Shown here piece after piece: positions 35,083-42,769 of a stretch of 64,000 bases of DNA (position 1 is the stretch's first letter; every line of letters begins with the position of its first letter). The notes beneath the pieces were generated by a model that was given only the letters and a program-made list of their open reading frames with translations, was not told where the DNA came from and made no database searches. The translations under genes and the position numbers were made by a program. The stretch lies in NCBI RefSeq assembly GCF_900102145.1, contig NZ_FNBC01000006.1:17669-81668 (forward strand), written 5' to 3'. The stretch is from Thermus arciformis. Its GTDB lineage: Bacteria; Deinococcota; Deinococci; Deinococcales; Thermaceae.

Positions 35083-35467
35083 GCCCCGCCACCTCCGCCT
35101 TCAAGGTGGAGAGGCAGCAGCGCCCCCGGGGGTTCCGCTGGTCGCAGGCGCACCGCTTGGCCCTCACCCCCTCCTCCACCTGGGCCACGGGGTCCAGACC
35201 CCGGGCGAGGGCCTCCCGCAGGGACTCCCGGGTCCAGTCAAAGCAGTAGCAGACGAGGGAGGCCCCCTTGTCGTAGACGGGAAAGCGCACCTCCTCCAGG
35301 AGGTAGACCCCTTCGGCCCCGTAGTAGACCACGGGGCAGCCGGGGTCTTGGCAGAGGTAGTGGGGGCTTTGGGGGTCCAGGCGGGCCAGGGCCTTGCCCA
35401 CCAGGAAGTTCTTCACGGTCTTGAGGGGCACCTCCAGGCCTTCCCTCCCGTTTTGCGGGCAGCGCAT
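35069..35467 (-). CDS. CopZ-like (2Fe-2S)/zinc-binding protein
   Basis: Protein of 132 residues resembling the N-terminal domain of Archaeoglobus CopZ, which holds a 2Fe-2S cluster and a zinc. Cysteine sites: CQDPGCPVVYY near 39, VCYCFDWTRE near 72, and CACDQRNPRGRCC near 109. The second and third groups look like a BFD-like Fe-S fold. Whether it delivers copper is unknown because the heavy-metal domain is missing. The ATG is 6 nt behind a TAGACT box, in a tight divergent pair with the CDGSH gene. It overlaps tilS by 14 bases. Confidence 0.75.
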   Translation of the reverse strand: MRCPQNGREGLEVPLKTVKNFLVGKALARLDPQSPHYLCQDPGCPVVYYGAEGVYLLEEVRFPVYDKGASLVCYCFDWTRESLREALARGLDPVAQVEEGVRAKRCACDQRNPRGRCCLSTLKAEVAGLASA

Positions 35468-35473
35468 GGCTCC

Positions 35474-35486
35474 AGTCTACTATCAT
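35474..35486. promoter_or_regulatory. Interlocked divergent -10 boxes of two Fe-S genes
   Basis: Minus-strand TAGACT (35474-35479) and plus-strand TATCAT (35481-35486) stand one base apart, each 6 nt from its start codon. The start codons are only 25 bases apart, so each -35 region lies in the other gene's coding part. Neither -35 is good. Confidence 0.6.
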
Positions 35487-35492
35487 GGGGCC

Positions 35493-35702
35493 ATGCGCAT
35501 CCGCTTTCGGGAAAACGGGCCCTACGTGGTGGAGCCCCCTCCGGGGGCCAAGGTCCGGTTCAACGGGGAGGAGCTCCCCCTGCCCAAGGGTAACCTGGCC
35601 CTTTGCCGTTGCGGGGCTTCCCAAAAGAAGCCCTTCTGCGACGGCAGCCACAAGGCCCTGGGCTTCCAGGCGGAGGCGGGCGAGATGCGGGCAGAAAGGT
35701 AA
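35493..35702 (+). CDS. CDGSH iron-sulfur protein (mitoNEET-like)
   Basis: Protein of 69 residues with one CDGSH motif, CRCGASQKKPFCDGSH, whose three Cys and one His bind a redox-active 2Fe-2S cluster. T. thermophilus has a structurally studied small CDGSH protein that this resembles, though the sequence is not the same as I recall it. It would act in the cytoplasm in cluster or electron transfer. A frame opening at 35394 would run antisense to the divergent gene and is rejected; the TATCAT box fixes ATG 35493. A hairpin follows. Confidence 0.88.
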   Translation: MRIRFRENGPYVVEPPPGAKVRFNGEELPLPKGNLALCRCGASQKKPFCDGSHKALGFQAEAGEMRAER

Positions 35703-35708
35703 AGGCGA

Positions 35709-35733
35709 GGCCCCGGGGGGTTCCCGGGGCCTT
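35709..35733. terminator. Bidirectional hairpin between CDGSH gene and tRNA-Val
   Basis: Perfect 10-bp stem AGGCCCCGGG/CCCGGGGCCT with loop GGGTT. It would end both the CDGSH transcript and the tRNA-Cys-Val transcript. Confidence 0.7.
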
Positions 35734-35735
35734 GT

Positions 35736-35811
35736 GGTGGGCGCGAGTGGACTTGAACCACCGACCCCTACCGTGTCAAGGTAGTGCTCTGGCCACCTGA
35801 GCTACGCGCCC
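35736..35811 (-). tRNA. tRNA-Val (GAC)
   Basis: 76 nt with encoded CCA. Acceptor GGGCGCG/CGCGCCC, discriminator A, anticodon stem CTACC/GGTAG, loop TTGACAC (anticodon GAC), T-loop TTCAAGT. It lies 7 bases behind tRNA-Cys and is transcribed with it. Confidence 0.96.
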
Positions 35812-35818
35812 TTGCCTT

Positions 35819-35893
<75 letters not shown>

Positions 35894-35905
35894 AAGCCGT
35901 AAGCT

Positions 35906-35935
35906 ATGGTAGCACGCCCGCGCAAACCCTGTCAA
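35906..35935 (-). promoter_or_regulatory. Promoter of tRNA-Cys-tRNA-Val
   Basis: On the minus strand TTGACA (35930-35935), 18 bases, TACCAT (35906-35911), then 12 bases to the tRNA-Cys 5' end. The perfect -35 agrees with strong stable-RNA expression. Confidence 0.75.
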
Positions 35936-35962
35936 GGAAAGCCCTTCCTCAGGGGAAAATGC

Positions 35963-35968
35963 TATGAT
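35963..35968 (+). promoter_or_regulatory. -10 box of the 2PGK-like gene
   Basis: TATGAT ends 8 nt before the ATG at 35977. The transcript would have at most a couple of leader bases. Confidence 0.45.
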
Positions 35969-35976
35969 GCCAGGCA

Positions 35977-37407
35977 ATGGGCGAGGTCTTCGTGCGCCTC
36001 AAGCGGGGCCGCTGGCCCCTTTCCAAGGGCCTTCTGGTGGAGGCCCTTCTGCCCCTAGGGGTGCCCCTCGAGGCCGCCCAGGCCGTGGCCCACACCGTGG
36101 AAGAGCGCCTCAAGGAGGAAGGGCGCAAGGAGGTGGGGCCCAAGGCCTTGCGGCAGGTCTTCCTGGAGGAGGTGGCGGGGGCATTGGGCCCGGAGGTGGC
36201 GGAAAGGCTCTCCCGGCAGACCCTTCCCTTTGAGGAGATCCTCGTCCTGAGGGGCAAGCGCCAGAGGCCCTTTTCCAAAGGCCTCCTCGCCCAAAGCCTC
36301 GAGGAAGCGGGCTTTCCCTTAAAGGAGGCCCACGCCCTGGCCAAGGCGGTGGAGCGCCGCCTGAGGGAGATGGGGGTGAAGAGGATCTCCGCCCGCCGCC
36401 TGGAGGAGCTCGTGGCCGAGGAGGTGGCCCGGGCCAAGGGGAAGGGGGCGGGGGAGCGCTACCTCAAGCGCCAGGCCTTCGCCGGGGAGCTCTTCGTGGA
36501 GGAGGAGGGGGGCGAGCCCCGCATGCCCTTTTCCAAAGGCATCCTGGCCCAGTCCCTCATGGGCATCGGCCTCTCCCCGGAGCAGGCCTACCGCCTGGCC
36601 CGGGAGATGGAGCGGGCCCTGCGCCAGGAGGGGCGGCGGGTGGTGGGGCGCACGGAGCTCCGGGAACGGGTGTACCAGGCCCTCCTCAAGGAGGTGGGGG
36701 AGGAAGCGGCCCGCCGCTACCTCCTCCTGAGGAGCCTCAGGCGGAGCGCCCGGCCCGTGCACATCCTCATCGGGGGGGTCACGGGGGTGGGGAAAAGCGT
36801 CCTGGCCTCGGCCCTGGCCTACAGGCTGGGCATCACCCACATCGTCCCCTCGGACGCCGTGCGGGAGGTCTTCCGGGCGAGCCTCTCCCAGGACCTCCTC
36901 CCCACCCTCCACCTCTCCACCTTTGAGGCCTGGAAGGCCCTCACCCCAGGCCTCCCCCGGGAGGAAAGCCACGAGGCCCGGGTCCTGCAGGGGTTTTTGG
37001 ACCAGGTGGCCCGGGTGGCGGTGGGCCTCCGGGCCATCCAGGAGCGGAGCGCCCTGGAGGGCACCTCCATCGTCCTGGAGGGGGTCCACGTGGTGCCCCG
37101 TTACCTGGACCACCCCCACCGGGGGAAGGTCCTCACCGTGCCCATGCTGGTGGTCCTCCACGACGAGAAGCTCCACCGGGACCGCTTCCTCCTGCGCGAC
37201 CGGGAGACGGGCCACGCCCGCCCCCAGGAGAAATACCTAAAGCACTTCCCCGAGATCCGCCTCATCCAGGAGCACCTCCTCCTCCTGGCCCAGGAGGAAG
37301 GGATCCCCGTCATCCCCGGGGAGGACCTGGACGAGGCGGTGGAAAAGGCCCTGGAGGTCCTGGTGGCCTACCTCGAGGCCCAAAGCCCGGAGGGTGCCCG
37401 TGCTTGA
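35977..37407 (+). CDS. 2-phosphoglycerate kinase-like protein with three ATP-cone-like repeats
   Basis: Protein of 476 residues. The C-terminal half is a P-loop kinase with GGVTGVGKS near residue 265, followed by SDAVREVFR and EGVHVVPRYLDHP, which resembles archaeal 2-phosphoglycerate kinase (first step to cyclic 2,3-diphosphoglycerate). The N-terminal half has three successive repeats of about 75 residues, each with a basic strand and then a (P/R)FSKGxLxxSL or WPLSKGLLVEAL motif (near residues 14, 97 and 181). These resemble ATP-cone nucleotide-sensor domains; archaeal 2PGK carries one. Substrate is unproved; in Thermus the product might feed a compatible solute or sugar-acid pathway. Confidence 0.75.
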   Translation: MGEVFVRLKRGRWPLSKGLLVEALLPLGVPLEAAQAVAHTVEERLKEEGRKEVGPKALRQVFLEEVAGALGPEVAERLSRQTLPFEEILVLRGKRQRPFSKGLLAQSLEEAGFPLKEAHALAKAVERRLREMGVKRISARRLEELVAEEVARAKGKGAGERYLKRQAFAGELFVEEEGGEPRMPFSKGILAQSLMGIGLSPEQAYRLAREMERALRQEGRRVVGRTELRERVYQALLKEVGEEAARRYLLLRSLRRSARPVHILIGGVTGVGKSVLASALAYRLGITHIVPSDAVREVFRASLSQDLLPTLHLSTFEAWKALTPGLPREESHEARVLQGFLDQVARVAVGLRAIQERSALEGTSIVLEGVHVVPRYLDHPHRGKVLTVPMLVVLHDEKLHRDRFLLRDRETGHARPQEKYLKHFPEIRLIQEHLLLLAQEEGIPVIPGEDLDEAVEKALEVLVAYLEAQSPEGARA

Positions 37408-37738
37408 GGCCCTGGCCTTCCCCCTCCTCTTGGCCCTCGCCCTTCGGCTGGAAAGGCGGCTTCCCCTCTGGGCCCTGGGGGTGTGGCTCAACCTCCTCTG
37501 GTTCGTCTACGAGAACGAGTGGGGCTCGGGGTGGCTCGCCTACCTGCGGGGCCTGGGGGCGGGCTTCTTCCTGGCGGCGGGCTACGGGAGGCCGGGCCTC
37601 GCCTGGGCCCTCACCCCCTGGCCCCTCCTCCTCTACCTGCGCCTGGACCTGAGGGAAGCCCTGCTTTACCTCCCCGCCATGGGGGAAGGCCTCCTCCTCG
37701 GGGCCCTCCTCTACCTGGCGGGCTTCCGCAGGCGGTAG
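37400..37738 (+). CDS. Small integral membrane protein, unknown
   Basis: Protein of 112 residues with three or four hydrophobic segments (LEALAFPLLLALALRLE at the start, then ALGVWLNLLWFVYE, and two more). Not recognised. The start is a GTG at 37400, overlapping the stop of the kinase gene by 8 bases; another GTG lies at 37394. It ends 28 bases inside the convergent membrane-protein gene. Confidence 0.55.
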   Translation: MLEALAFPLLLALALRLERRLPLWALGVWLNLLWFVYENEWGSGWLAYLRGLGAGFFLAAGYGRPGLAWALTPWPLLLYLRLDLREALLYLPAMGEGLLLGALLYLAGFRRR

Positions 37739-38007
37739 GCCAAATAGGGAAGCCCGAGGCCCAAGGCCCCGCCCAAAAGGGCGTGGAGGGGGTAGCCGAA
37801 GAGGACCTGCAGGAGGAGGTACAGGGCCAAAAGCCCGAGAAAGAGGGGCACGGGGAAGGGCCTCTCGCCGTAGGCCAAGCCCGCCCCTCCCAAGGCCAGG
37901 CCCAAGGCCAGGGCGATGCCCTCCTGGTTCGGGCGGAACCAGAGGAAGTACACGTACCCCGCCACCCCCAAGAGGGAAAGGGCCTGGGCCAGGCGGTTGG
38001 GGTCCAT
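37711..38007 (-). CDS. Small integral membrane protein, unknown (second of pair)
   Basis: Protein of 98 residues, almost wholly hydrophobic with three or four membrane segments (LSLLGVAGYVYFLWF, IALALGLALGGAGLAYG, VPLFLGLLALYLLLQVLFG). Not recognised. Its ATG overlaps the stop of the previous membrane-protein gene by one base (TGATG), so both are translated together. The 3' end overlaps the opposing gene by 28 bases. Confidence 0.6.
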   Translation of the reverse strand: MDPNRLAQALSLLGVAGYVYFLWFRPNQEGIALALGLALGGAGLAYGERPFPVPLFLGLLALYLLLQVLFGYPLHALLGGALGLGLPYLAYRLRKPAR

Positions 38008-38315
38008 CACGCCTTCACGAAACGGGCCACCAGGAGCTGGGAGAGGACGAGGGCCACGCCCCCCCAGGCCACCTGGGGCTCCCGCCCCAAAAAGCCCATG
38101 ATCGCCGAGAAGACCCCGGCCAGGAGGAAGAAGGGCACGTACCTGGGGCTCACGGTGAGGCCCAGGACGAAGGCCACCAAAAACCCCGCCACCCCAGGGG
38201 GGAGGCTCGCCCCCAAGGCCAGGAAGAGGAGCATGAGGGCGATGGTGATGGCCCCGGCCAGGTAGTAGGCCCCGGGAAAGGGCTCGGGGACTTTCTTGCG
38301 GGCGCGCTCGGCCAT
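38007..38315 (-). CDS. Small integral membrane protein, unknown (first of pair)
   Basis: Protein of 102 residues with a short basic N-terminus (MAERARKKVPEPFPG) and four membrane segments. Not recognised. A TAGCCT box ends 6 nt before the ATG, but the thrC stop is only 12 bases upstream, so it may also be read from the hom-thrC operon. Coupled by TGATG to the next gene. Confidence 0.6.
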   Translation of the reverse strand: MAERARKKVPEPFPGAYYLAGAITIALMLLFLALGASLPPGVAGFLVAFVLGLTVSPRYVPFFLLAGVFSAIMGFLGREPQVAWGGVALVLSQLLVARFVKA

Positions 38316-38327
38316 GCCCCAAGGCTA

Positions 38328-39383
38328 TCACAAAAGCCCCGCGGCCGCGGCCACCGCCTCGAGGCGGGCGGGCACGGGCGGGGGAAGCTCGGCCACCCTC
38401 TCGGCGGTGGCCGGGTCCTTGAGGCCGTGGCCCGTGAGGGTGAGGACCACGGTGCTCTCCGGCTCAAGCCTCCCCTCCCGCAACAGCTTGAAGACCCCGG
38501 CCATGGCGGCGGCGCTCGCGGGCTCGCAGAAGATGCCTTCCTCCCGGGCCAGATAGCGGTAGGCGAAGAGGATCTCCTCGTCCGTCACCGCCTCTATGAC
38601 CCCCCCCGACTCCTCCTTGGCCCGGATGGCCCCTTGCCAGCTCGCCGGGTTGCCGATGCGGATGGCGGTGGCCAGGGTCTCGGGGCGCTCCACCGGGCGG
38701 CCCAGGACCAAGGGGGCCGCCCCCGCCGCCTGGAAGCCGAGCATCTTGGGAAGCCTTTTGGCCTTCCCCAAGGCGAAGTACTCCTTGTAGCCCATCCAGT
38801 GGGCGGTGATGTTCCCCGCGTTCCCCACGGGGAGGGCGTGATAGTGAGGGGCGTCCCCGAGCTCGTCCACCACCTCAAAGGCCAGGGTCTTCTGGCCCTC
38901 CAGGCGGTGGGGGTTCACGGAGTTCACCAGGGCCACGGGGTAGGCCTCCGTGAGCTTTTGGGTGAGGCGGAGGGCGTCGTCAAAGTTCCCCTCCACCTGG
39001 ACGATCCTCGCCCCGTGCACCAGGCTCTGGGCCACCTTGCCCAAGGCCACGTACCCCGCGGGGAGGACCACGATGGCCAAAATCCCGGCCCTTGCGGCGT
39101 AGGCGGCGGCGGAGGCCGCGGTGTTCCCGGTGCTCGCGCAGGCCACCGCCTTCGCCCCCCCTTCCACCGCCTTGGAGACGGCCAGGGTCATCCCCCGGTC
39201 CTTGAAGCTTCCCGTGGGGTTTAAGCCCTCGTACTTGGCGAAAAGCTGGATGCCCTTCCTCCGCGCCTCCTCCGGGCCCTTCAGGGGGATGAGGGGGGTG
39301 GAACCCTCCAGGAGGCTTACGACCGGCGTCTTCTCCGAGACCGGGAGGAGGTCCCGGTAGCGCTCCATGAGGGGAAGCCGCAT
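38328..39383 (-). CDS. thrC: Threonine synthase
   Basis: ThrC, 351 residues, the length of the known T. thermophilus enzyme. PLP fold-type II; the PLP lysine lies in [11 protein letters not shown] near residue 61, and the phosphate-binding loop is in [13 protein letters not shown]. It converts O-phosphohomoserine to threonine. hom lies upstream in the same orientation with a Uma2 gene between; thrB (homoserine kinase) is not in the window. Confidence 0.95.
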   Translation of the reverse strand: MRLPLMERYRDLLPVSEKTPVVSLLEGSTPLIPLKGPEEARRKGIQLFAKYEGLNPTGSFKDRGMTLAVSKAVEGGAKAVACASTGNTAASAAAYAARAGILAIVVLPAGYVALGKVAQSLVHGARIVQVEGNFDDALRLTQKLTEAYPVALVNSVNPHRLEGQKTLAFEVVDELGDAPHYHALPVGNAGNITAHWMGYKEYFALGKAKRLPKMLGFQAAGAAPLVLGRPVERPETLATAIRIGNPASWQGAIRAKEESGGVIEAVTDEEILFAYRYLAREEGIFCEPASAAAMAGVFKLLREGRLEPESTVVLTLTGHGLKDPATAERVAELPPPVPARLEAVAAAAGLL

Positions 39384-39414
39384 GGCCCCATGCTCCGGCC
39401 TTAAGGCCTCGCCG

Positions 39415-39978
39415 TCAAGGGAGGAAAAGGCCCCGGGTCTCCAGGACGAAGCCGGGAAGCTCGGGGTCTAAGGGCACCCGTTCCGGCCCCTGGTGGCCCT
39501 CCACCCCTCCTGGGCGGAAGACCTCCACCCGGTGGAGGTAAGGGTCCAGGAGGACCACGAGGCGCACCCCGTTCGCCAGATACCAGGGCGCCTTCTGCCG
39601 GAGCTCCTCGAGGCCCTGGCTTCTGGAGCGCACCTCAAACACCGCGTCCGGGGCCAGGGGAGGAAACCCTTCCCGCGCCTCTTGGGAGAGGGCCTGCCAC
39701 CTCTCGCCCAGGAGGAAAGCGGCGTCCGGAGCGAGGACCGAGCCGTCGGGGAGTTTGAACCCCGTGGAGGCGTCAAAGACCACCCCCAGGCCCCGCGCCT
39801 CGTTCCAGCGGTAAAGCTGGCCAAGGACGGCGGCGCTGATCCGCCCGCTTTCCCCGCCCGTGGGGGACACGGCCAGCCTCCCGTCGGCCAGGCGCTCAAA
39901 CTGCCAGCCCGGGTTGCTCTCGGAAAGGAGGCGGAGCTCCTCATCGCTCACGGGGCGCAGGAGGTCCAGAAGGGGCAC
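39415..39978 (-). CDS. Uma2-family putative nuclease (DUF820)
   Basis: Protein of 187 residues of the Uma2/DUF820 family, a PD-(D/E)xK-like nuclease fold. The likely core is APDAAFL near residue 83 and [12 protein letters not shown] near 111. Uma2 genes are multiplied in Thermus, cyanobacteria and similar genomes, and their function is unknown. It sits between hom and thrC: GTG start 4 bases after the hom stop, so it is translated within the threonine operon. Confidence 0.82.
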   Translation of the reverse strand: MPLLDLLRPVSDEELRLLSESNPGWQFERLADGRLAVSPTGGESGRISAAVLGQLYRWNEARGLGVVFDASTGFKLPDGSVLAPDAAFLLGERWQALSQEAREGFPPLAPDAVFEVRSRSQGLEELRQKAPWYLANGVRLVVLLDPYLHRVEVFRPGGVEGHQGPERVPLDPELPGFVLETRGLFLP

Positions 39979-39982
39979 GCCC

Positions 39983-40981
39983 TCATTCTACCCCCGGCCA
40001 GGGGCTTCCCTCCTCCAAAGGGGGCCTTGCCCGGGGGACGGGGAGGTGCCCCGGGGCCCCGGAGAGGAAGCGGAGGAGGTCGGCGAAAAGCCCGCTCGCC
40101 GTGGCCCCGCCCCCCGCCCCGGGCCCCGTGACGAAGGCCTCCCCCAAAGGCCTGGCCCTGACCCAGAGGGCGTTGCCCCGGGCCCTCGCCAAGGGGTGGT
40201 CCTGGGGAAGGCGCCTTGGGGCCACCACCGCCCGCCACCTCCCCCCTTCCCCGAAGAGGCTCGCCACGAGGCGCACCCTCTCCCCCCGGGCCTCGGCCTC
40301 CCGTAGGGCCTTTGGGGTGAGGCGGGCGATGCCTTGGGCCTCCACCTCGGCGAAGGGGAAGCCGGGGTCCACGAGGAGCCGGGCGAGGAGGGTGAGCTTG
40401 TGGGCGGCGTCTATCCCCTCCACGTCCAAGGTGGGGTCGGCCTCGGCGTAGCCCAGGCGCTGGGCCTCGGCCAAAGCCTCGGCGTAGGTCCGGCCTTTCT
40501 CCATCTCCTGGAGGATGTAGAGGGTGGTGCCGTTCAGGAGGCCGTGGAGCTCCAAGGGCTCGCTTCCCCTCAGGGTCTCCAGGAAGGAGAGGGCGGGGGT
40601 GCCCGCCATGACGCTTGCCTCGCAGTAGATGAGCCCTTCCTCGGCGAAGGGCCTTAAGGACTCCCAGGCCTCGGCGAGGAGGGCCTTGTTGGCGGTGATG
40701 AGGGGGATGCCGGCCTCGAGGGCGGGGAGGACGAGCCTAAGGGGGGCCTCCACCCCCCCCATGGCCTCCACCACCAAGTCGGCCTCCAGGAGGTCAAAGG
40801 GCTCGGCGCGAAGGAGTTCCTGGGGGATGGCCCTGGGCTTCTTCGGGTCCCGCACCAAGACGCCCAGGAAGCGGGGGACGACCCCGAAAGCGGAAAGCTC
40901 TTCCGCCCGCTCCAACACGAGGTTGTAGAAGGCGCTCCCCACGGTGCCGCCCCCCAAGAGGGCGATCCTTAAGGCCTCCAT
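39983..40981 (-). CDS. hom: Homoserine dehydrogenase
   Basis: Homoserine dehydrogenase, 332 residues, the short form without the C-terminal ACT domain, as known for T. thermophilus. NAD(P) motif LGGGTVGSAF near residue 8, ITANKALLAE near 95, and the catalytic region GLLNGTTLYILQEM and LGYAEADPTLDVEGIDAAHK. Catalyses the reduction of aspartate semialdehyde to homoserine. A perfect TATAAT lies 7 nt before the ATG. Loss of the ACT domain means feedback control by threonine through that domain is not expected. Confidence 0.94.
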   Translation of the reverse strand: MEALRIALLGGGTVGSAFYNLVLERAEELSAFGVVPRFLGVLVRDPKKPRAIPQELLRAEPFDLLEADLVVEAMGGVEAPLRLVLPALEAGIPLITANKALLAEAWESLRPFAEEGLIYCEASVMAGTPALSFLETLRGSEPLELHGLLNGTTLYILQEMEKGRTYAEALAEAQRLGYAEADPTLDVEGIDAAHKLTLLARLLVDPGFPFAEVEAQGIARLTPKALREAEARGERVRLVASLFGEGGRWRAVVAPRRLPQDHPLARARGNALWVRARPLGEAFVTGPGAGGGATASGLFADLLRFLSGAPGHLPVPRARPPLEEGSPWPGVE

Positions 40982-40988
40982 GTGGGGG

Positions 40989-40994
40989 ATTATA
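40989..40994 (-). promoter_or_regulatory. -10 box of hom (perfect TATAAT)
   Basis: Minus-strand TATAAT ends 7 nt before the hom ATG. The promoter region runs into the palindrome next to the antitoxin gene, so binding there could also affect hom. Confidence 0.65.
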
Positions 40995-41008
40995 CCCCTT
41001 GCGCTTTG

Positions 41009-41030
41009 TTAGCTAAGCTCGCTAAGCTAA
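41009..41030. promoter_or_regulatory. Palindromic operator candidate of the toxin-antitoxin operon
   Basis: A 22-base imperfect palindrome with arms TTAGCTAAGC and GCTAAGCTAA (9 of 10 positions pair) around TC. It covers the antitoxin -10 box (TAAGCT at 41023-41028, 6 nt before the GTG). A -35 (TTGCGC, 40999-41004) lies 18 bases upstream. Phd/YefM antitoxins repress their own operon through such sites. Confidence 0.65.
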
Positions 41031-41034
41031 GTCC

Positions 41035-41265
41035 GTGAAGGCCTTCACCGTGCACCAGGCCAAGACCCACCTCTCCCGCCTCCTGAAGGCCGTGGAGGAG
41101 GGGGAGGAGGTGGTGATCCTGAGGGGCAAAACCCCTGTGGCCAGGCTCGTCCCCTACCGCAAGGGGAAGCGCCCCCTGGGGTTTGTCCCGGGGAGGCTAC
41201 CCGAGAGCTTCTTTGAACCCCTTCCCGAGGAGGAGCTCGCCCTGTGGGAAGGCGCTACCTCCTAG
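41035..41265 (+). CDS. Phd/YefM-type antitoxin
   Basis: Antitoxin of 76 residues. The N-terminal Phd/YefM DNA-binding domain shows KAFTVHQAKTHLSRLLKAVE and the strand pair VVILRGKTPVARLVPY; the C-terminal part (LPEEELALWEG) would wrap the toxin. The start is GTG at 41035 behind a leaderless promoter covered by a palindrome. It overlaps the toxin gene by 22 bases. Confidence 0.88.
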   Translation: MKAFTVHQAKTHLSRLLKAVEEGEEVVILRGKTPVARLVPYRKGKRPLGFVPGRLPESFFEPLPEEELALWEGATS

Positions 41266-41636
41266 ACACCCACGTCCTCATCTGGGCCCTCACGGAACCC
41301 GAGCGGCTGAGCCCCAGGGTCCGGTCCCTTTTGGAGGACCCCGACACCCCCCTTCTCGTCTCCTCGGCCAGCGCCTGGGAGATGGCCACCAAGCACCGCC
41401 TCGGGAAGCTTTCCGGCGCCGAGGCGGTCTTGGAGGGCCTGGAAGGCCACCTCTCCCGCCTGGGGGCCGAGGAACTTCCCATAAGGCTTACCCACGCCCT
41501 CCTGGCGGGAAGGCTTCCCGGGGAGCACCGGGACCCCTTTGACCGCATCCTGGCCGCCCAGAGCCTGGTGGAAGGCCTCGTCCTCCTCACCACCGACCGC
41601 GCCTTCCACACCTTCGGCGTGGAGACCCTGTGGTGA
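41244..41636 (+). CDS. PIN-domain toxin (VapC-like)
   Basis: PIN-domain ribonuclease toxin, 130 residues. Acidic active-site residues: Asp8 in LLDTHVLIWA, Glu near 45 in SASAWEMATKH, Asp near 96-99 in HRDPFDRILAAQ and Asp near 116 in TTDRAF. It is of the PIN type commonly paired with Phd/YefM-like antitoxins. GTG start inside the antitoxin gene; the stop overlaps queG as GTGA, so the toxin operon reads directly into a tRNA modification gene. Confidence 0.87.
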   Translation: MGRRYLLDTHVLIWALTEPERLSPRVRSLLEDPDTPLLVSSASAWEMATKHRLGKLSGAEAVLEGLEGHLSRLGAEELPIRLTHALLAGRLPGEHRDPFDRILAAQSLVEGLVLLTTDRAFHTFGVETLW

Positions 41637-42769
41637 AGGACCTCCTGGAGGAACGGGCGCGGGCGCTCGGCCTCCTCTTCGCCTGGGCCCCCCTGGACCT
41701 GCCCCCAAAGGCCGAGGCCCGCCACCGGGCCTGGCTGGAGGCGGGCCGCCACGGGGGGATGGCCTACCTGGAGTCCCCGGAGCGCTTCCACCCTAGAAGG
41801 CGCTTCCCCTGGGCAAAAAGCGCCCTCCTCCTCTTTGCCCCCTACGCCTACCCCGACCCCGGGACCCCCCCAGGGGGCCTCCGGGTGGGCCGGGTCGCCC
41901 GCTACGCCTGGACGCGGGACTACCACCTGGTCCTGGGGGAGGCGCTGAAGGCCCTGGAGGAGGTGGCGAGGGGCCTCGGCCTCGAGGCCAAGGGCTACGT
42001 GGACCACGGGCCCCTGCCCGAGCGCACCCTCGCCGCCCTCTCCGGGGCGGGCTGGATCGGGAAAAGCGGCTACTTCCTCTCCCAGGCCTTCGGGGTCCAC
42101 GCCTTTATCGGCGTCCTCCTCACCTCCCTGGAGGTGGAGCCCGCCCCCCTCTACCCTAGCCGTTGCGGCCGCTGCGCCCGCTGCCTTATGGCCTGCCCCA
42201 CGGAGGCCCTCCTCGGGGACGGCACCCTGGACGCCAGGCGGTGCGTGAGCTACCTGACCATTGAGCACAAGGGCTTTATTCCCCCCTCCCTCTGGCCGGG
42301 GATTGGGGAGTGGCTTTTCGGCTGCGACCTCTGCGGGGAGGCCTGCCCCTGGGAGAGGTTCGGCAAAGTCTGGAAGGCCTTAAGGCCCGAGCCCGAGCTC
42401 GCCCACCCGGACCTTCTGGACTTCTTCCGCCTCTCGGGGCGGGCCTTCGGGAGGAAGTACGCGGGCACCGCCTTCCTGCGGGCGGGAAAGCCCCGCCTGG
42501 CCCGGAACGCCCTCATCGTCCTCTTCAACCTGGGCCTGGGGGAGGCCCTCTCCCTGGAGGCGGCCAAGGACCCGAGCCCCCTGGTGCGGCGCACCGCCCT
42601 CCACGCCCTCTTCCGGGCCGGGAGGGGGGTGGAGGGGTTTTTGCAGGATCCCGAGCCTAGGGTGCGGGCCGAGGCGTTAGCCCTGCTGGGGGAAGCGCCC
42701 GGTGCGGTAGACCTTCTCCAAGATGGGGGGAAGCCCCCAGGCCCGGAGGTCAAAGAGGAGGGGGCCTAG
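41633..42769 (+). CDS. queG: Epoxyqueuosine reductase
   Basis: QueG, 378 residues, cobalamin-dependent enzyme with two 4Fe-4S clusters that reduces epoxyqueuosine to queuosine at tRNA position 34. Cluster motifs: CGRCARCLMACP near 180 and CDLCGEACPW near 230. The C-terminal 80 residues are HEAT-like repeats (LVRRTALHALFRAG), as in many QueG proteins. GTG at 41633 overlaps the toxin stop by 4 bases. The last 93 bases lie antisense to the phosphoesterase gene. Confidence 0.92.
   Translation: MKDLLEERARALGLLFAWAPLDLPPKAEARHRAWLEAGRHGGMAYLESPERFHPRRRFPWAKSALLLFAPYAYPDPGTPPGGLRVGRVARYAWTRDYHLVLGEALKALEEVARGLGLEAKGYVDHGPLPERTLAALSGAGWIGKSGYFLSQAFGVHAFIGVLLTSLEVEPAPLYPSRCGRCARCLMACPTEALLGDGTLDARRCVSYLTIEHKGFIPPSLWPGIGEWLFGCDLCGEACPWERFGKVWKALRPEPELAHPDLLDFFRLSGRAFGRKYAGTAFLRAGKPRLARNALIVLFNLGLGEALSLEAAKDPSPLVRRTALHALFRAGRGVEGFLQDPEPRVRAEALALLGEAPGAVDLLQDGGKPPGPEVKEEGA

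Noticed and set aside
33727..35424. Plus-strand frame of 565 codons opposite tilS-tadA
   Set aside because: Antisense shadow of the TilS-TadA gene; no motif, no promoter or ribosome site.
41009..41030. GCTAAGCT repeats as a CRISPR or IS end
   Set aside because: Only two short units in a palindrome over a promoter; it fits an antitoxin operator much better.
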